Positions 23,525 through 33,929 of a stretch of DNA of 64,000 bases are shown here, piece by piece (the stretch's first letter is position 1; each line of letters opens with the position of its first letter). Location of the stretch: positions 29,506,501 to 29,570,500 of the forward strand of contig JBANSL010000001.1 of NCBI GenBank assembly GCA_037127255.1. Direction: 5' to 3'. The notes below the pieces were generated by a model, which saw nothing but the letters and a program-made list of their open reading frames with translations, made no database searches and was not told the origin of the DNA. A program made the position numbers and the translations under genes. This DNA is from Persicaria tinctoria (taxonomy: Eukaryota; Streptophyta; Magnoliopsida; Caryophyllales; Polygonaceae).

Positions 23525-23917
23525 CTAGTGGAAACCATTTGACGTCGGGCCGTTGTAGTCGTCATCGTAGAGTTCATCCTCGATGTAGTAGCTTTCCTTG
23601 TCGAAAAAATGGACTTCAAACCTTGCTTCTCCCAGGTGGGTGAACATTATTGATGTTTCCAACTCGAGTCCGTGTGATTCGACAAAGTCTTTCCATCCGC
23701 GTGCCACCCAGTAAGAACCGTAACTGCCCCCTACGATGTGGACAGGGAAATCTTTGACGACGCGAGTGGACAAAAAGATTTGCTCAGGTACATGGGGTTG
23801 GAAATGTTGACCGAATTCATAAGGCATTATCATGCGTATGTATTTCTCGTCCCCTGCTAAATAAATATAAAAAACAATGGGATTGTTTGGATTTTGATCG
23901 CTGGTATTCGCTGCCAT
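23525..23917 (-). CDS. B3-domain (REM-like) protein, copy 2, intact and intronless
   Basis: This 130-codon open frame on the minus strand runs from ATG 23917 to the stop at 23525. It reads as a single complete B3 domain: FYIYLAGDEKYIR, MIMPYEFGQHFQPHVPEQIF, a central VVKDFPVHIVGGSYGSYWV, GWKDFVESHGLELETSIMF and FEVHFFDKESYYI, then an acidic tail EDELYDDDYNG. In the plus-strand copies an intron separates the first 24 codons from the domain. Here the junction (KYIR/MIMPYEF) is fused, so the copy has lost the intron. It is the only B3 copy in the window without a stop. It could be a small functional nuclear DNA-binding protein or a recently dead copy. No expression evidence is available from sequence. 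Confidence 0.75.
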   Translation of the reverse strand: MAANTSDQNPNNPIVFYIYLAGDEKYIRMIMPYEFGQHFQPHVPEQIFLSTRVVKDFPVHIVGGSYGSYWVARGWKDFVESHGLELETSIMFTHLGEARFEVHFFDKESYYIEDELYDDDYNGPTSNGFH

Positions 23918-24278
23918 GTCTCGTTTTTGGAAAGATTTTTGGTGAAAAGGTTGTGCCTTTCATGTTGTAGGGAAGAAATCCTTTTATAGTGATATCAACT
24001 GGTTTGAAAAAATATTTTTGTAATAAATGACTGTTTCTGGATTTGAAATGTCCTAGTGTATATGGTCGGGTTCTGAGTGGATTCTTTACCACGTGTTGTT
24101 CATGTAGCGTATCTCGGAAAAACCTTATTTCAGACCATCTTTCTTATTCAATGCATACCATGAATTCTTTCGTTGTAACTTTAGATTTGCCCAGTCTCGT
24201 TCTACATATAAAAAGGGGTTATGTGCTTGGTGACCTGGTTATCCATCTGCTGCCCATTATTATTGCTCTAGTAGATAG

Positions 24279-24568
24279 ATGGCACTTCCCAACTCCGAGA
24301 TGCGTGATTTTTACCGTTGTGTTGATGTAGAGGGAAGGATGTATCATTTGGTAAGCTTGATTATATTCATTGTGTTATGTACCTGTTTGGGTTTGAATTC
24401 CTGTGACGAAATGCTTGCTCTTTTTTTTTTTGCAGTCTCTCCCTTGTGCTTTCGAAAGGATGTATGGTCATGTCGTGTCTGATCATGTTTGTTTGGTCTC
24501 TGCCACTGGCGAAAACTTTCGTGTTGAAGTTTCCAAAGCTTGCGCAAATCGTTGGTGGTTGTCTAAAG
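24279..24568 (+). pseudogene. B3-domain (REM-like) gene, copy 3, 5' part (exon 1 and first part of exon 2)
   Basis: Exon 1 (24279-24350) encodes 24 residues starting MALPNSEMRDFYRCVDVEG. The intron 24351-24435 has a gtaagc donor and a long T-tract ending tgcag. Exon 2 starts at 24436 with SLPCAFERMYGHVVSDHVCL and continues VSATGENFRVEVSKA...WWLSK, the first two-thirds of a B3 domain. At 24568 the exon is cut by a copia element inserted in the minus orientation. The coding sequence resumes in phase at 30454. The interruption is marked by the 5-bp duplication taaag. Confidence 0.85.
24564..24568. repeat. Target-site duplication (taaag), left copy
   Basis: TAAAG precedes the copia LTR start (tgaaggtttgataat) and is repeated at 30449-30453 directly after the right LTR end (gagttatca). 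Confidence 0.95.
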
Positions 24569-25597
24569 TGAAGGTTTGATAATATAAAAACAATGTAATA
24601 AGAAATACTCTAGAAGGGGGGTTGAATAGAGTATGCCCGTTTTTCGCATAATGTCTCAAGACTTTTGGAGCTTGTACCAAAACCTTTGAGATTAAACCTG
24701 AAACACAAAGTTAGACAATCGAACCAAGTGCAGAAATAAGGTAAAGCAATAAGTAAAGGACGCAGCGAATTGTTAACGAGGTTCGGCACGAACTTGGCCT
24801 ACGTCCCCGCCTAGGGTTCTTCCACAACCCTAGGATTCAACAGGCTTTATTGATTCACAAAGCTTAGGATCCTAATGGCTCACCGAGAAGCCTCTCTCCT
24901 ATACAATTGCAATCTAGTCAACTCACGTTCCCTTGGAGTCCTAGACCAATCTAGAAGAGCCCCACCTCTCTCAGCTATCTAGTACAATCCTTTTACTCTC
25001 GAGAATCAATAGCCTAGTGCCCACTTCCTGAGTTATAAACTCTTGAGTATAACACTCTCTCGAAATATATCCTATAAGCTCACTATGTATCTCTCAAATG
25101 CTTTGAAACAAAATATAAGACTCTTAAGAACAAGCAGAGAGAATAAGCTGAAGAGAGAACGTAAACTTGAGGGCTGATTGTGCAATGATATTCTTGAAGT
25201 GCGTCAGTCCTCTCTCTCTTCTTCATCTCCTTTATACAGTGAAGATCACCGGTGCCACTTGAGGAAGGAATCTTCTCCAACGGCTAAGAGAGGATCATGG
25301 CTTGAGCGCAATCTTCTATCTTTGGAAACTTCGGAAGCCATGATCTCGATTTGATCTTTCTCAGCTTTGAATGCTTAAGGAAGGAGATATAATTCAAATA
25401 GCTTCCTGAAAGGTTAGTGAATATATAATAATAATATGGAAGCATATAATAACATAATATAAGATTCGGACATAAGAACATACAGAGCAGGTTTTGTATT
25501 TCATCAACACTGTTAAACTCCAAGACCTTTGACACAAACTGTCTATCAAAGCATTTGAAACAAATTCCGATTTTCATCAAAGGGAGTGGAGTTATCA
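24569..25597 (-). repeat. 3' LTR of copia element (left copy)
   Basis: This LTR is 1,029 bp. Compared with the right copy it retains two segments that the other lost: a 19-bp piece near 24815 flanked by cctag repeats, and about 84 bp near 25495-25580. Immediately outside it at 25598-25612 lies atctcccccttgatg, the complement of a CAAGGGGGAGA polypurine tract. Confidence 0.92.
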
Positions 25598-26276
25598 ATC
25601 TCCCCCTTGATGAAAGACAAAACCTGTGCATCCCTGCAACTTAGTCAAACAGATATATCATAAGCACAATCGGACTAAGTACCTGCATGGGTTAGACAAA
25701 TGTTGGATCATATGTTTTCAAAGCCAAAGAGAAACATCCAACAAAACAAAATAAAACAAGGTCTTCCAAGACCCTTGGTTCACAACAGTTTTAAAGTCTA
25801 AGCCATCAAACCATCTCCCCCTTTTTGTCTTTCAACAAAGGGAGGAGTTTAAAACCAGTTACCAAAATCAGACTTACCAAAATAATTCAAAATTCAAAAG
25901 TTCCTTTCAAATCTTAAAGGCAGGAAAAGATTTATCCGATTTAAAAATAATTTCCACAAATAAACTATACTCGGATAAAATAAAATCGGTAACAAATAAA
26001 AAAGGTTTAAAAAACCATTAAAACTATATTTAATCAAATATCTAAAAAGATATTAACCAAATATATGATCCATTATATGTGCTCTACTATTCAGTTCACA
26101 ACCTTTGAAACGAGGTTCAAGGATCTTGACACAGAGTAGAATATATCTTTCGTAAAGGGAATGCTCCCCCTACGAAAGTGCATCCTTGTTAAGCATTCCG
26201 ATCTCACGTCTAATGAAGGTGAACCTTTTTCGACATGGTCTCTAATGAAATGATGCCTTACATCAATATGTTTGGT

Positions 26277-27701
26277 TCATGAATGCTGAACATGATTCTT
26301 AGTGATGGAGATGGCACTTGTATTGTCACACTTAATTGGAATACCTTTGAGGTTGATGCCAATATCTCGCATTTGTTGAGCTATCGAAAGGATTTGGGGA
26401 GCAACAGGCTCCAACTGCAATGTATTCGGCTTCCATCGTGTGCCAATGACTGATTGATGCTTTGGCCTAGGCTTCAAGGTCCAGACTTTGTTCCTTTCAA
26501 ATTCATTAAGCTCACTTTGCATAGAAATGATCCAACCTGACTCTTGAAGGGCCTCATCTACCTTCTTTGGTTCAATAAGAGAAACAAACGCGTGAAAAGC
26601 ACAAAGATCTTTAAGTTTAGAACGAGTTTGAACACTAGAAGTACGGTCAGAAATGATATCCTTTAATGAGTGTGATGAGGAGTATTTGAATTTCCTTTTG
26701 CTAGTCTCAGCTCCTTGATTCGTCACACCAGCAGGATTGATTTGTGGTACATCTGACTCCGAGGTCCTGTTAGGTTCAGTTTCAGCAGTTTCTGACGTTT
26801 CAACACTGTTGGATTGGACACCAAGGGCTTTGGACGAATCTTCAACACCTTGGGCCAATTCTTCAGTGTTGAGAATTTGTTCCTGCATGTTCCTCTTCTC
26901 TGTGTTCTTGGTAGCATCATCATCACTATCCTCATTCTCTGTATGGCTGTTAAGATCTAAATCTGCAACACTTTCACTTAAAGAACCGTCATTGCATTCA
27001 TCAAATATGATAACAAGCATGTACTGTTTAACATTGGGAGATTTGACTCGCATAAGACCACATAAATCCATATGTAAAAGTTCAAGGGGTCTAGAAGTAC
27101 TTACAACCTTTTTGGATTTGAAAGAGCTACGTGTTTGTTTACCTCGTGTGAATGCTTTGCACATATCAATACCTTTGAAGTCCATCTCAGGTAGTCCTCT
27201 TACAAGCCCTTTGGACACAAGCTTCTGTAGTGTATGTGGGCTCACATGACCGAGTCTCCTATGCTAGAGCTTTGGATCGTCCGTCAAAGCCTTTAGACAG
27301 GTTAAGCTTCCTTGTATCACTTGCTTAGCATTCACGACATAGATGTTGTTATAATGATAGGCAGTTAGAACTATTTCACCTGTATCTTCTCTGCGCACTA
27401 AACATCTTTTCTTGTTAAATCCAACATAATTACCATAATCACATAGTTGAGAAATACTAAGCAAATTATACTTCAAACAATTAACAAGATAAACATTTTT
27501 AATACAGTGGTTAGGATCACTCCCAACACTACCAATACCAACGATGTCGCACTTTCCTTTGTCACCAAGAGTGATTGTTCCTGTGGATTGCTCTTTTAGA
27601 TCATGAAAGAGAGAACTCTTCCCACTCATATGCCTCGAGCATCCACTATCAATAATCCATTTTTGCTCATTCACCTTGGTGATCTCCTGCAAAGCAAACA
27701 T
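26277..27701 (-). pseudogene. pol: Copia pol remnant: protease, integrase start, linker, RNase H end
   Basis: On the minus strand, 27701-27264 reads the protease WIIDSGCSRHMSGKSSLFHD (catalytic DSG) and LVNCLKYNLLSISQLCD. A stop follows. The frame from 27245 then gives the integrase zinc-binding region SPHTLQKLVSKGLVRGLPEM and the core entry LELLHMDLCGLMRV. At about residue 85 it jumps into an acidic linker, skipping the DDE core. It continues to the pre-RT segment PKKVDEALQESGWIISMQSE and VIGTRW, then jumps again to the RNase H end IKCDNTSAISITKN. Two large internal deletions explain the missing enzyme domains. Confidence 0.88.
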
Positions 27702-29473
27702 TAACCTTTGTGGCTAGACCAGTGAGCAAATTTAGATCTTTTATTGGGATAAACCATATTTGGCAAAATAGTGCCTTTGGGGACCCAAACTTGCGTTATC
27801 CGTTCTTTTCTCAAGTGAATAGGAAATGTATTGCGAATAATATGAGGATCCTTTCTTCTATAGGGGCAGGTCTCTCTTACATGTCCCTTTCTCGCACAGT
27901 GGTGACATATAGGAGAGGTTCTGCTTCCTTTTGCCTTTACAAAAGTGGTAATGTGTTGCTTCTTTAAAAACCTCGGGTTGTAACCAATACCACTTCTGTT
28001 TAGAGAATTTTGTTGCTCACCCAACATCCTATCAAGAGTGCCCTTGGATTTGGTAAAACTTATGAGGGCTGTCTGTTGGTCTTGAATCTTCTTATTCAGG
28101 GAGATCTTCTCGTTCTCTAAGTCATGATGTTCATTTCTCAGAGACGAGAGATCTTGCTTGAGTTCAGATTTCTCTGAGTCAAGAGTCTTGACTTTAATGT
28201 CAAGACCTGAATAAGAAGTTTCAAGACTTTGGACCCTCCTAGACAGTTCCTCAATAATTCTTTCCTGGTCCACGGTTTTCCTGATAAGAGTGTTAGTTTG
28301 AGCAATAAGTTTCTCTTCATTGGAAATCATATTAGAAAGGAATTCCGATAGTACCTCTTTTGGACTTGCCATGAGCTCTCTTACGGTTACCTAAAGTTGC
28401 TTATCATGGGATTCATCTCCTGAGGCCATGAGACAAAGGTTGGCCTTTTCATCATCTGAGTCACCTGAGTCACGTTTCTTGAATTGGCTCTTCTTCTTTT
28501 AAGGGCAATCTTTCACTAGATGGTCTGTTTCACCACATTCAAAACAAGACAAAGGTTTAGTCTTCTTATCATATTTATTGTATTGAGACTTACCTCGAAA
28601 TTTAGAAGACTCTGATCTATCTTTGTTATTGAATTGCTTCTTCATCTTGAGGATTCGAGAAAGACCCCTTGTAATGAGATCAAAGGGATCATCTTCATCA
28701 TCGTCCTCATCATCAGAATCAGACACATCTTTGGGCTCATCCTTCTTAGACTTGAGCGCCAAGTTCTTAGTGCTTGCTGGAAGTTCTCCATCATCTTCAT
28801 TGAGAATCATCTCATGTGTGATCAGCTTCCCAAGCAAGTCATCAAGGGGTAGAGTGGTGAGATCTTGGGCTTCCTCTATGGCTGTCACTTTCGGGCCCCA
28901 TTTGTCTTTTGGGAGGCACCTCAATATCTTCCTCACTTTCTCAACATTCTCAAAGGTCTTTCGAAGAGAGTCAAGGTTGTTTGTGATTTCCGTGAACCGT
29001 GTGAACATAGCCTTAATAGACTCATCTGGCTTCATTTTGAAGAGTTCATACTTTCGAAGGAAGATACTGATCTTGGTGTCCTTCACTTGACTAGTTCCTT
29101 CATAGGTGACAACTAGCTTGTCCCAAATCTCTTTAGCTGACCTACAAGATGAAATACGATTAAACTCATCAGTGCTAAGACCACAATAAAGTAAGTTAAT
29201 AGCCCTGTAGTTTTTGGAGACGAGTTCAAGATCCGCTTGGATGTATTCAGACTTCTTCTTTGCGACTTTGGTTCCATTTGGTCCGTCTTTCACTGGAACC
29301 TTCAGACCATTCTCTATAATGTTCCAAAGTTCCAGATCTTGATCTATAATGAACATTTTCATCAAGGACCTCCAGTGGACGAAGTTGTTTCCTACAAAAA
29401 GTGGTGGTCTAATGGTAGACCTTCCCTGTGCAAATCCTCCGCTTGCTTCACTAGACATGATCGAAAAACTCAC
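27701..29473 (-). pseudogene. gag: gag of copia element
   Basis: On the minus strand from ATG 29473, the copia gag (UBN2-type) domain includes PPLFVGNNFVHWRSLMKMFI and the typical KVRKILRCLPKDKWGPKVTA, YELFKMKPDESIKAMFTRFT and ALDDLLGKLITHE-like blocks. It has an acidic SDSDDEDDDEDD stretch and a CCHC knuckle CFECGETDHLVKDC at the end of the first open stretch (to 28499). The second open stretch (28372-27701) is rich in heptad-like L/E/K, which suggests a coiled coil. It carries another knuckle, CHHCARKGHVRETC, leading into the protease. One or two stops separate the stretches. Confidence 0.87.
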
Positions 29474-29503
29474 AAGATTGTTAGATCAAAAGCCGTGAGT
29501 AAA

Positions 29504-29516
29504 GCTCTGATACCAA
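29504..29516 (-). promoter_or_regulatory. Primer-binding site of copia element
   Basis: On the minus strand this reads TTGGTATCAGAGC, one base from the LTR end. It is the standard initiator tRNA-Met PBS and it fixes the element's orientation. Confidence 0.93.
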
Positions 29517-29517
29517 T

Positions 29518-30448
29518 TGAAGGTTCGATAATATAAAAACAATGTAATAAGAAATACTCTAGAAGGGGGGTTGAATAGAGTATGCCCGTTTTTCGCAGAA
29601 AGTCTCAAGACTTTTGGAGCTTGTACCAAAACCTTTGAGATTAAACCTGAAACACAAAGTTAGACAATCGAACCAAGTGCGGAAATAAGGTAAAGCAATA
29701 AGTAAAGGACGCAACGAATTGTTAACGAGGTTCGGCACGAACTTGGCCTACGTCCCCGCCTAGGATTCAACAGGCTTTATTGATTCACAAAGCTTAGGAT
29801 CCTAATAGCTCACCGAGAAGCCTCTCTCCTATACAATTGTAATCTAGTCAACTCACGTTCCCTTGGAGTCCTAGACCAATCTAGAAGAGCCCCACCTCTC
29901 TCAGCTATCTAGTATAATCCTCTTACTCTCGAGAATCAATAGCCTAGTGCCCACTTCCTGAGTTATAAACTCTTGAGTATAACACTCTCTCGAAATATAT
30001 CCTATAAGCTCACTATGTATCTCTCAAATGCTTTGAAACAAAATATAAGACTCTTAAGAACAAGCAGAGAGAACAAGCTGAAGAGAGAACGTAAACTTGA
30101 GGGCTGATTGTGCAATGATATTCTTGAAGTGCGTTAGTCCTCTCTCTCTTCTTCATCTCCTTTATATAGTGAAGATCACCGGCGCAACTTGAGGAAGGAA
30201 TCTTCTCCAACGGCTAAGAGAGGATCATGACTTGAGCGCAATCTTCTATCTTTGGAAACTTCGGAAGCCATGATCTCGATTTGTTCTTTCTCAGCTTTGA
30301 ATGCTTAAGGAAGGAGATATAATTCAAATAGCTTCTTGAAAGGTTAGTGAATATATAATAATAATATGGAAGCATATAATAACATAATATAAGATTCGGA
30401 CATAAGAACATACAGAGCAGGTTTTCATCAAAGGGAGTGGAGTTATCA
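29518..30448 (-). repeat. 5' LTR of copia element (right copy)
   Basis: This LTR is 931 bp and nearly identical to the left copy outside two deletions (19 bp near 29760 and about 84 bp near 30420). Both deletions are flanked by short repeats, as expected for microhomology-mediated loss. Confidence 0.92.
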
Positions 30449-30563
30449 TAAAGGTTGGGGAAGATTCGCAACCAATAATGGTGTTCAAGTTGGTGCGTCG
30501 ATGGTGCTCTTTTAGTACGTGGGAGGGCATCGCTTCAAGACCCTTGTTCTTGAGGATGAGTAG
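30449..30563 (+). pseudogene. B3 copy 3, 3' part of exon 2, with a nonsense codon
   Basis: After the second TSD copy (30449-30453), the interrupted exon resumes in phase at 30454 and supplies the missing end of the B3 domain: GWGRFATNNGVQVGASMVLF. TAG at 30513-30515 then stops it. The same frame beyond still reads YVGGHRFKTLVLEDE up to TAG 30561-30563, which looks like the ancestral C-terminus. So this copy carries two independent lesions, an insertion and a nonsense change. Their order is not known. Confidence 0.85.
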
Positions 30564-30993
30564 AGCTTTATAATTTTGTAATGGCGGTGTCATTGGACAA
30601 TTGCCTTCATGGTGTACTTTCATTAGACCTAATTATGTGCTTTATTAAGTGTAATCGTGAGGTCTTTATGTAATGATATTGTTTTTTTGAACAGTTAAAA
30701 AGACATGCTTTCGTTCTTTGCGTTTTTTGCCCTTTCCTAATGCTGATGCGACCTTTCCTGACGTGTTACTATGGCTCTGAATTACAGAGAGATGCTTTGA
30801 GACCCTACCACTTTTCTGACATGCGGTTGTTTCTGGAAAAATTATTTTGGACAGGGGTATACTCTTTTTCATGATGTGACAACACGATATGCTACTTGCT
30901 TGTGTTGTTGATAAATATCAGAAGTTTGGATAGGGCCTAGGCAGTTATCCTTGTGCTTTGATCTAGTTTTGGTATTTTGAGTTTTGAAGAGGT
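30564..30993. other. Intergenic sequence between B3 copies 3 and 4
   Basis: This AT-rich spacer has no ORF or repeat recognised. Confidence 0.5.
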
Positions 30994-31380
30994 ATGACTT
31001 CCCCCAATCCTCGCCGTCGTGACTTCTTTTGCTCTATAGACTCCGAAGAGAAATTGGAATATATGGTATTCGTTCCGACCCTTCTTTTGCAATTTTTGCT
31101 TTTCTTGGTTGATATTTGTTTTGGTTATTTGCAGCTTTTGCGTAAGTCTTTCGGTGCTTAGTACGCTCGTAAGGGGTTGACTCATGTGTTCTTGATTTCT
31201 CCCACTGGGCGAGAATTTCGAGTGAGGGTGTTTCAAGATAGCCAAAACCATTACATCCTTACTGAGGGTTGACGTGCTTTTGCCGTGGATAGTGGCTTGC
31301 GTGTTGAGGGACCCTTTATCAATTTTAAATATGAGGGGAGTAATCGTTGTACCATAATAGTTCTTGAGGCTAGTGAGTAA
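30994..31380 (+). pseudogene. B3-domain (REM-like) gene, copy 4, two internal stops
   Basis: Exon 1 (30994-31065) encodes 24 residues, starting MTSPNPRRRDFFCSIDSEEK. The same length and the R-D-F motif occur in exon 1 of copy 3. The intron 31066-31134 has a GT start and a T-rich tttgcag end. Exon 2 (31135-31380) encodes LLRKSFGA, YARKGLTHVFLISPTGREFR, VRVFQDSQNHYILTEG, RAFAVDSGLRVEGPFINFKY and CTIIVLEASE, a full B3 domain. TAG at 31159-31161 and TGA at 31270-31272 interrupt it; the TGA sits where the B3 signature expects tryptophan. It is a relic of a tandem duplicate of copy 3. Confidence 0.85.
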
Positions 31381-31807
31381 GCCTATTGAGATTGTTGCTA
31401 AATTAATGTTTGTTGTTGTTTTATGATTCCTTTGCTTCCTATTTCTTTGTTTGTCGTACGAACCTTTAAACGCTTGTATACCTGGTTTTTTTATTTGTTT
31501 ATATCCAATCGCGTTGTGCTTTTGGGAAAATTGTTTATATATTATTTTTAAGAAAATGTGCATGGGCGAACTTAGTTTTACCAATTTCAAAAATAGCTTA
31601 GTTCGACACGGTTTGTTATGGCTTATTCCAGTGCATCGCATTCTTAATAATCGTCTGATTGCGTCGGTCGGGAAATAAAAATCAAAACATAACGAAAATA
31701 AGAAAGAGTAGAGGAAGATATATCGACTTTATTGATTTAGATAATACGGAAGCTCGTTTATATATCCAAGTATAAGAACATAAAGGTCGCTGAATTTACT
31801 CTCCTCA
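31381..31807. other. B3 copy 4 downstream region passing into the Tat 3' flank
   Basis: No gene was recognised. From about 31690 the text (ctttattgatttagataata, later gctgaatttactctcctcag) begins to resemble the tandem repeat that follows. The Tat element's outer boundary is probably here, but no LTR end could be fixed. Confidence 0.4.
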
Positions 31808-32650
31808 GAGGCTCGCTTACACATCCGTGTTCGAAGGACACGCGATTGCTAAATTTATTCTCCTTGGAGGCTTATTTGCACATCCGTGTTTAAAACACAC
31901 GCGAATGCTAAATTTATTCCCCGTTGAGGCTTACTTGCATGCACATCCATGTTTAAAACACACGTGATTGCTAAATTTATTCTCTGTGGAGGCTTACTTG
32001 CATGCACATTCGTGTTCGAAAGACACGCAATTGCTAAATTTATTCTCCTTGGAGGCTTACTTGTATGCACATCCGTGTTTAAAACACACACGATTGCTAA
32101 ATTTATTCTCCTTTGAGACTTACTTGTATGCACATCCGTGTTTAAAAAACACGCGATTACTAAATTTATTCTCCGTGGAGACTTACTTGCATGCACATCC
32201 GTGTTTAAAACACACGCGGTTACTAAATTTATTTTCCTTGAAGGTTTAGTTGTATGCACATCCGTGTTTAAAACACACGCGATTGCTAAATTTATTCTCC
32301 TTGGAGGCTTACTTCTATGCACATCCATGTTTAAAACACACGCGATTGCTAAATTTATTCTCCGTGGAGGCTTACTTGCACATCCGTGTTCGAAAGACAT
32401 GCAATTGCTAAATTTATTCTCCGTGGAGGCTTACTTACACATCCGTGTTCGAAAGACAGATGATTGCTAAATCTATTCTCCTTGGAGGCTTACTTGCACA
32501 TCCGTGTTCGAAAGACACGTGATTGCTAAATTTATTCTCCTTGGAGGATTACTTGCACATCCGTGTTCGAAAGACACGTGATTGCTAAATTTATTCTCCT
32601 TGGAGACTTACTTGCACATCCGTGTTCGAAAGACACGTGATTGCTAAATT
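31808..32650 (-). repeat. Tandem repeat array, 14 units of 59 or 63 bp
   Basis: Fourteen head-to-tail units each read like gaggcttacttgcacatcc, then gtgtt(c/t)(g/a)aaa, then ttgctaaatttattctcc. Units 1-2 and 10-13 are 59 bp, units 3-9 are 63 bp with an extra four bases (atgc/tatg) before cacatcc, and the last is partial. The long ORFs over it (a 181-codon one on minus with repeated RRINLAIACVLNTDVH) are translations of the repeat, not a gene. It lies between the end of the Tat integrase and the probable 3' end of the element, so it is read as part of the 3' UTR. Confidence 0.93.
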
Positions 32651-32777
32651 TTGCGCATCGACAATCCGGTTTGGGAACTTTCATTTATATATATGAAGTG
32701 GTATACCCAATCGGGAACCCTAATGACCCCTGTACATGGAAAATCTAAGTCATATGACTTCTTCTTATGCCTAACCT

Positions 32778-33860
32778 TTACGCAAAATAAGCCTTGAGAT
32801 TCTTGGCGTTCCATGCTTTTGCGAGTATGGCGCATTCTGAATTTTGAAGCTTGAAAGAACCCTGACCTACTTCTTTGTGGATGACGTATGGTCCTTCCCA
32901 TTTAGGTTCAAGCTTTCCCCCGGTCGTTGCCTGTCGGAGGACCATGTCCGTTTTTTGTAGTGGGCGTATGAAGACGCGTTTGTTGTATCCTTCAGCTAGT
33001 CGGCGCTGATATTCATTTGCTTTGAGACAAGCGGTGTTTCTTCTTTCTTCACGCAAGTGGAGTTCCAACTTGAGAGCTTCGTCGTTGGTATCTTTACTGA
33101 AATTGACAATTCTAGCCGATGGAATGAGTAATTCCACATGGATGATCTCATCTACACCAAATGCCATTGTGAATGGCGTTTCTCTTGTGGGACTCTTGGC
33201 TGAGGTTCTATATGACCATAGTACCAAGGGCAAGATCTTGGCCCATTCTCCCTTTGATGTCCCTAGCTTCTTTTTAAGGGCATTCAGAATTTGGCGATTC
33301 GTGGTTTCAGCCTGCCCATTGGATTGCGGGTATACTACCGACGAGAATCGGAAGTCAATATGGAGGTCGGCATAGAAATCACGAATTGCTTCGGAGTCGA
33401 ATTGGGGACCATGATCAGTGATAATTGTCTAGGGGACTCCGAATAAGCAAATCATGTTTTTCCAAAGGAATTTGCGCACCTTTTCTGCCGTGATGGTGGC
33501 CATAGCTTAGGCTTCTACCCACTTTGTGAAGTAATCTAGAATCACGATGATGACGCGTAGCTGGCTCGGTGCCGTTGGGAATGGTCCCAAAATATCCATT
33601 CCCCACATCGCGAACCGATAGGGTGCAGATATGCACTTCAAAGGATGAGGGGGGCGATGATTGAGGGATGCGTGCCGCTGACAAGGGTTGTACAGGTGAA
33701 TAACCATATCTGCATCTGCTCTAAGGGAGGGCCAATAGTAGCCCAGACGTGTGATTTTAGATGCCACGGCTCTCCACCCTTAATGATTGCCACAAAGACC
33801 CACGTGAAGCTCTTGGATGAAGTTGAGGCTTTCCTGGTTTGAGACATAAAAGAGATCCGG
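32778..33860 (-). pseudogene. pol: Integrase of Tat-lineage gypsy element
   Basis: On the minus strand the zinc-binding region is partly decayed, with YYWPSLRADADMVIHLYNPC. The core shows GMDILGPFPTAPSQLRVIIV, then DYFTKWVEA, TDHGPQFDS, YPQSNGQAETTNRQILNALK and LPLVLWSYRTSAKSPTRETP, keeping the D,D,E pattern over two stops. The C-terminal domain ends KWEGPYVIHKEVGQGSFKLQ and NAKNLKAYFA at 32778. The sequence is typical of the non-chromovirus Tat/Athila integrases, without a chromodomain. Confidence 0.87.
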
Positions 33861-33929
33861 GAGGTTAAAACCCCTTTTGTATAATCGACCGTTTCTAACG
33901 CGAAAACAGGCCGCTCTTCTTCTGGTGCT

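Larger units (their letters stand above)
24569..30448 (-). mobile_element. Ty1/copia retrotransposon, minus orientation, internally deleted
   Basis: The element is 5,880 bp, with LTRs 24569-25597 and 29518-30448 bounded by TGAAGG...TTATCA on plus and flanked by TSD taaag. On the minus strand the PBS lies next to the right LTR, followed by gag, protease, part of integrase, a linker and a scrap of the RNase H end, then the PPT and the left LTR. The integrase catalytic core and essentially all of RT are missing, with apparently clean junctions. It therefore could move only with proteins from a relative. Confidence 0.92.

Noticed and set aside
24571..24576. aaggtt as the copia TSD
   Set aside because: aaggtt also stands next to the PBS at the other LTR (29520-29525), so it belongs to the LTR end. 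The true duplication is taaag.
26737..27249. 170-codon plus-strand ORF
   Set aside because: It is antisense to the copia pol linker and integrase segment.
31855..32400. 181-codon minus-strand ORF with repeated RRINLAIACVLNTDVH-like units
   Set aside because: It is the translation of the 59/63-bp tandem array. The unit lengths 59 and 63 are not both multiples of three, so there is no constraint keeping the frame.
31808..32650. CRISPR-like array
   Set aside because: Whole units repeat without unique spacers, the context is a plant retrotransposon, and no cas genes exist.
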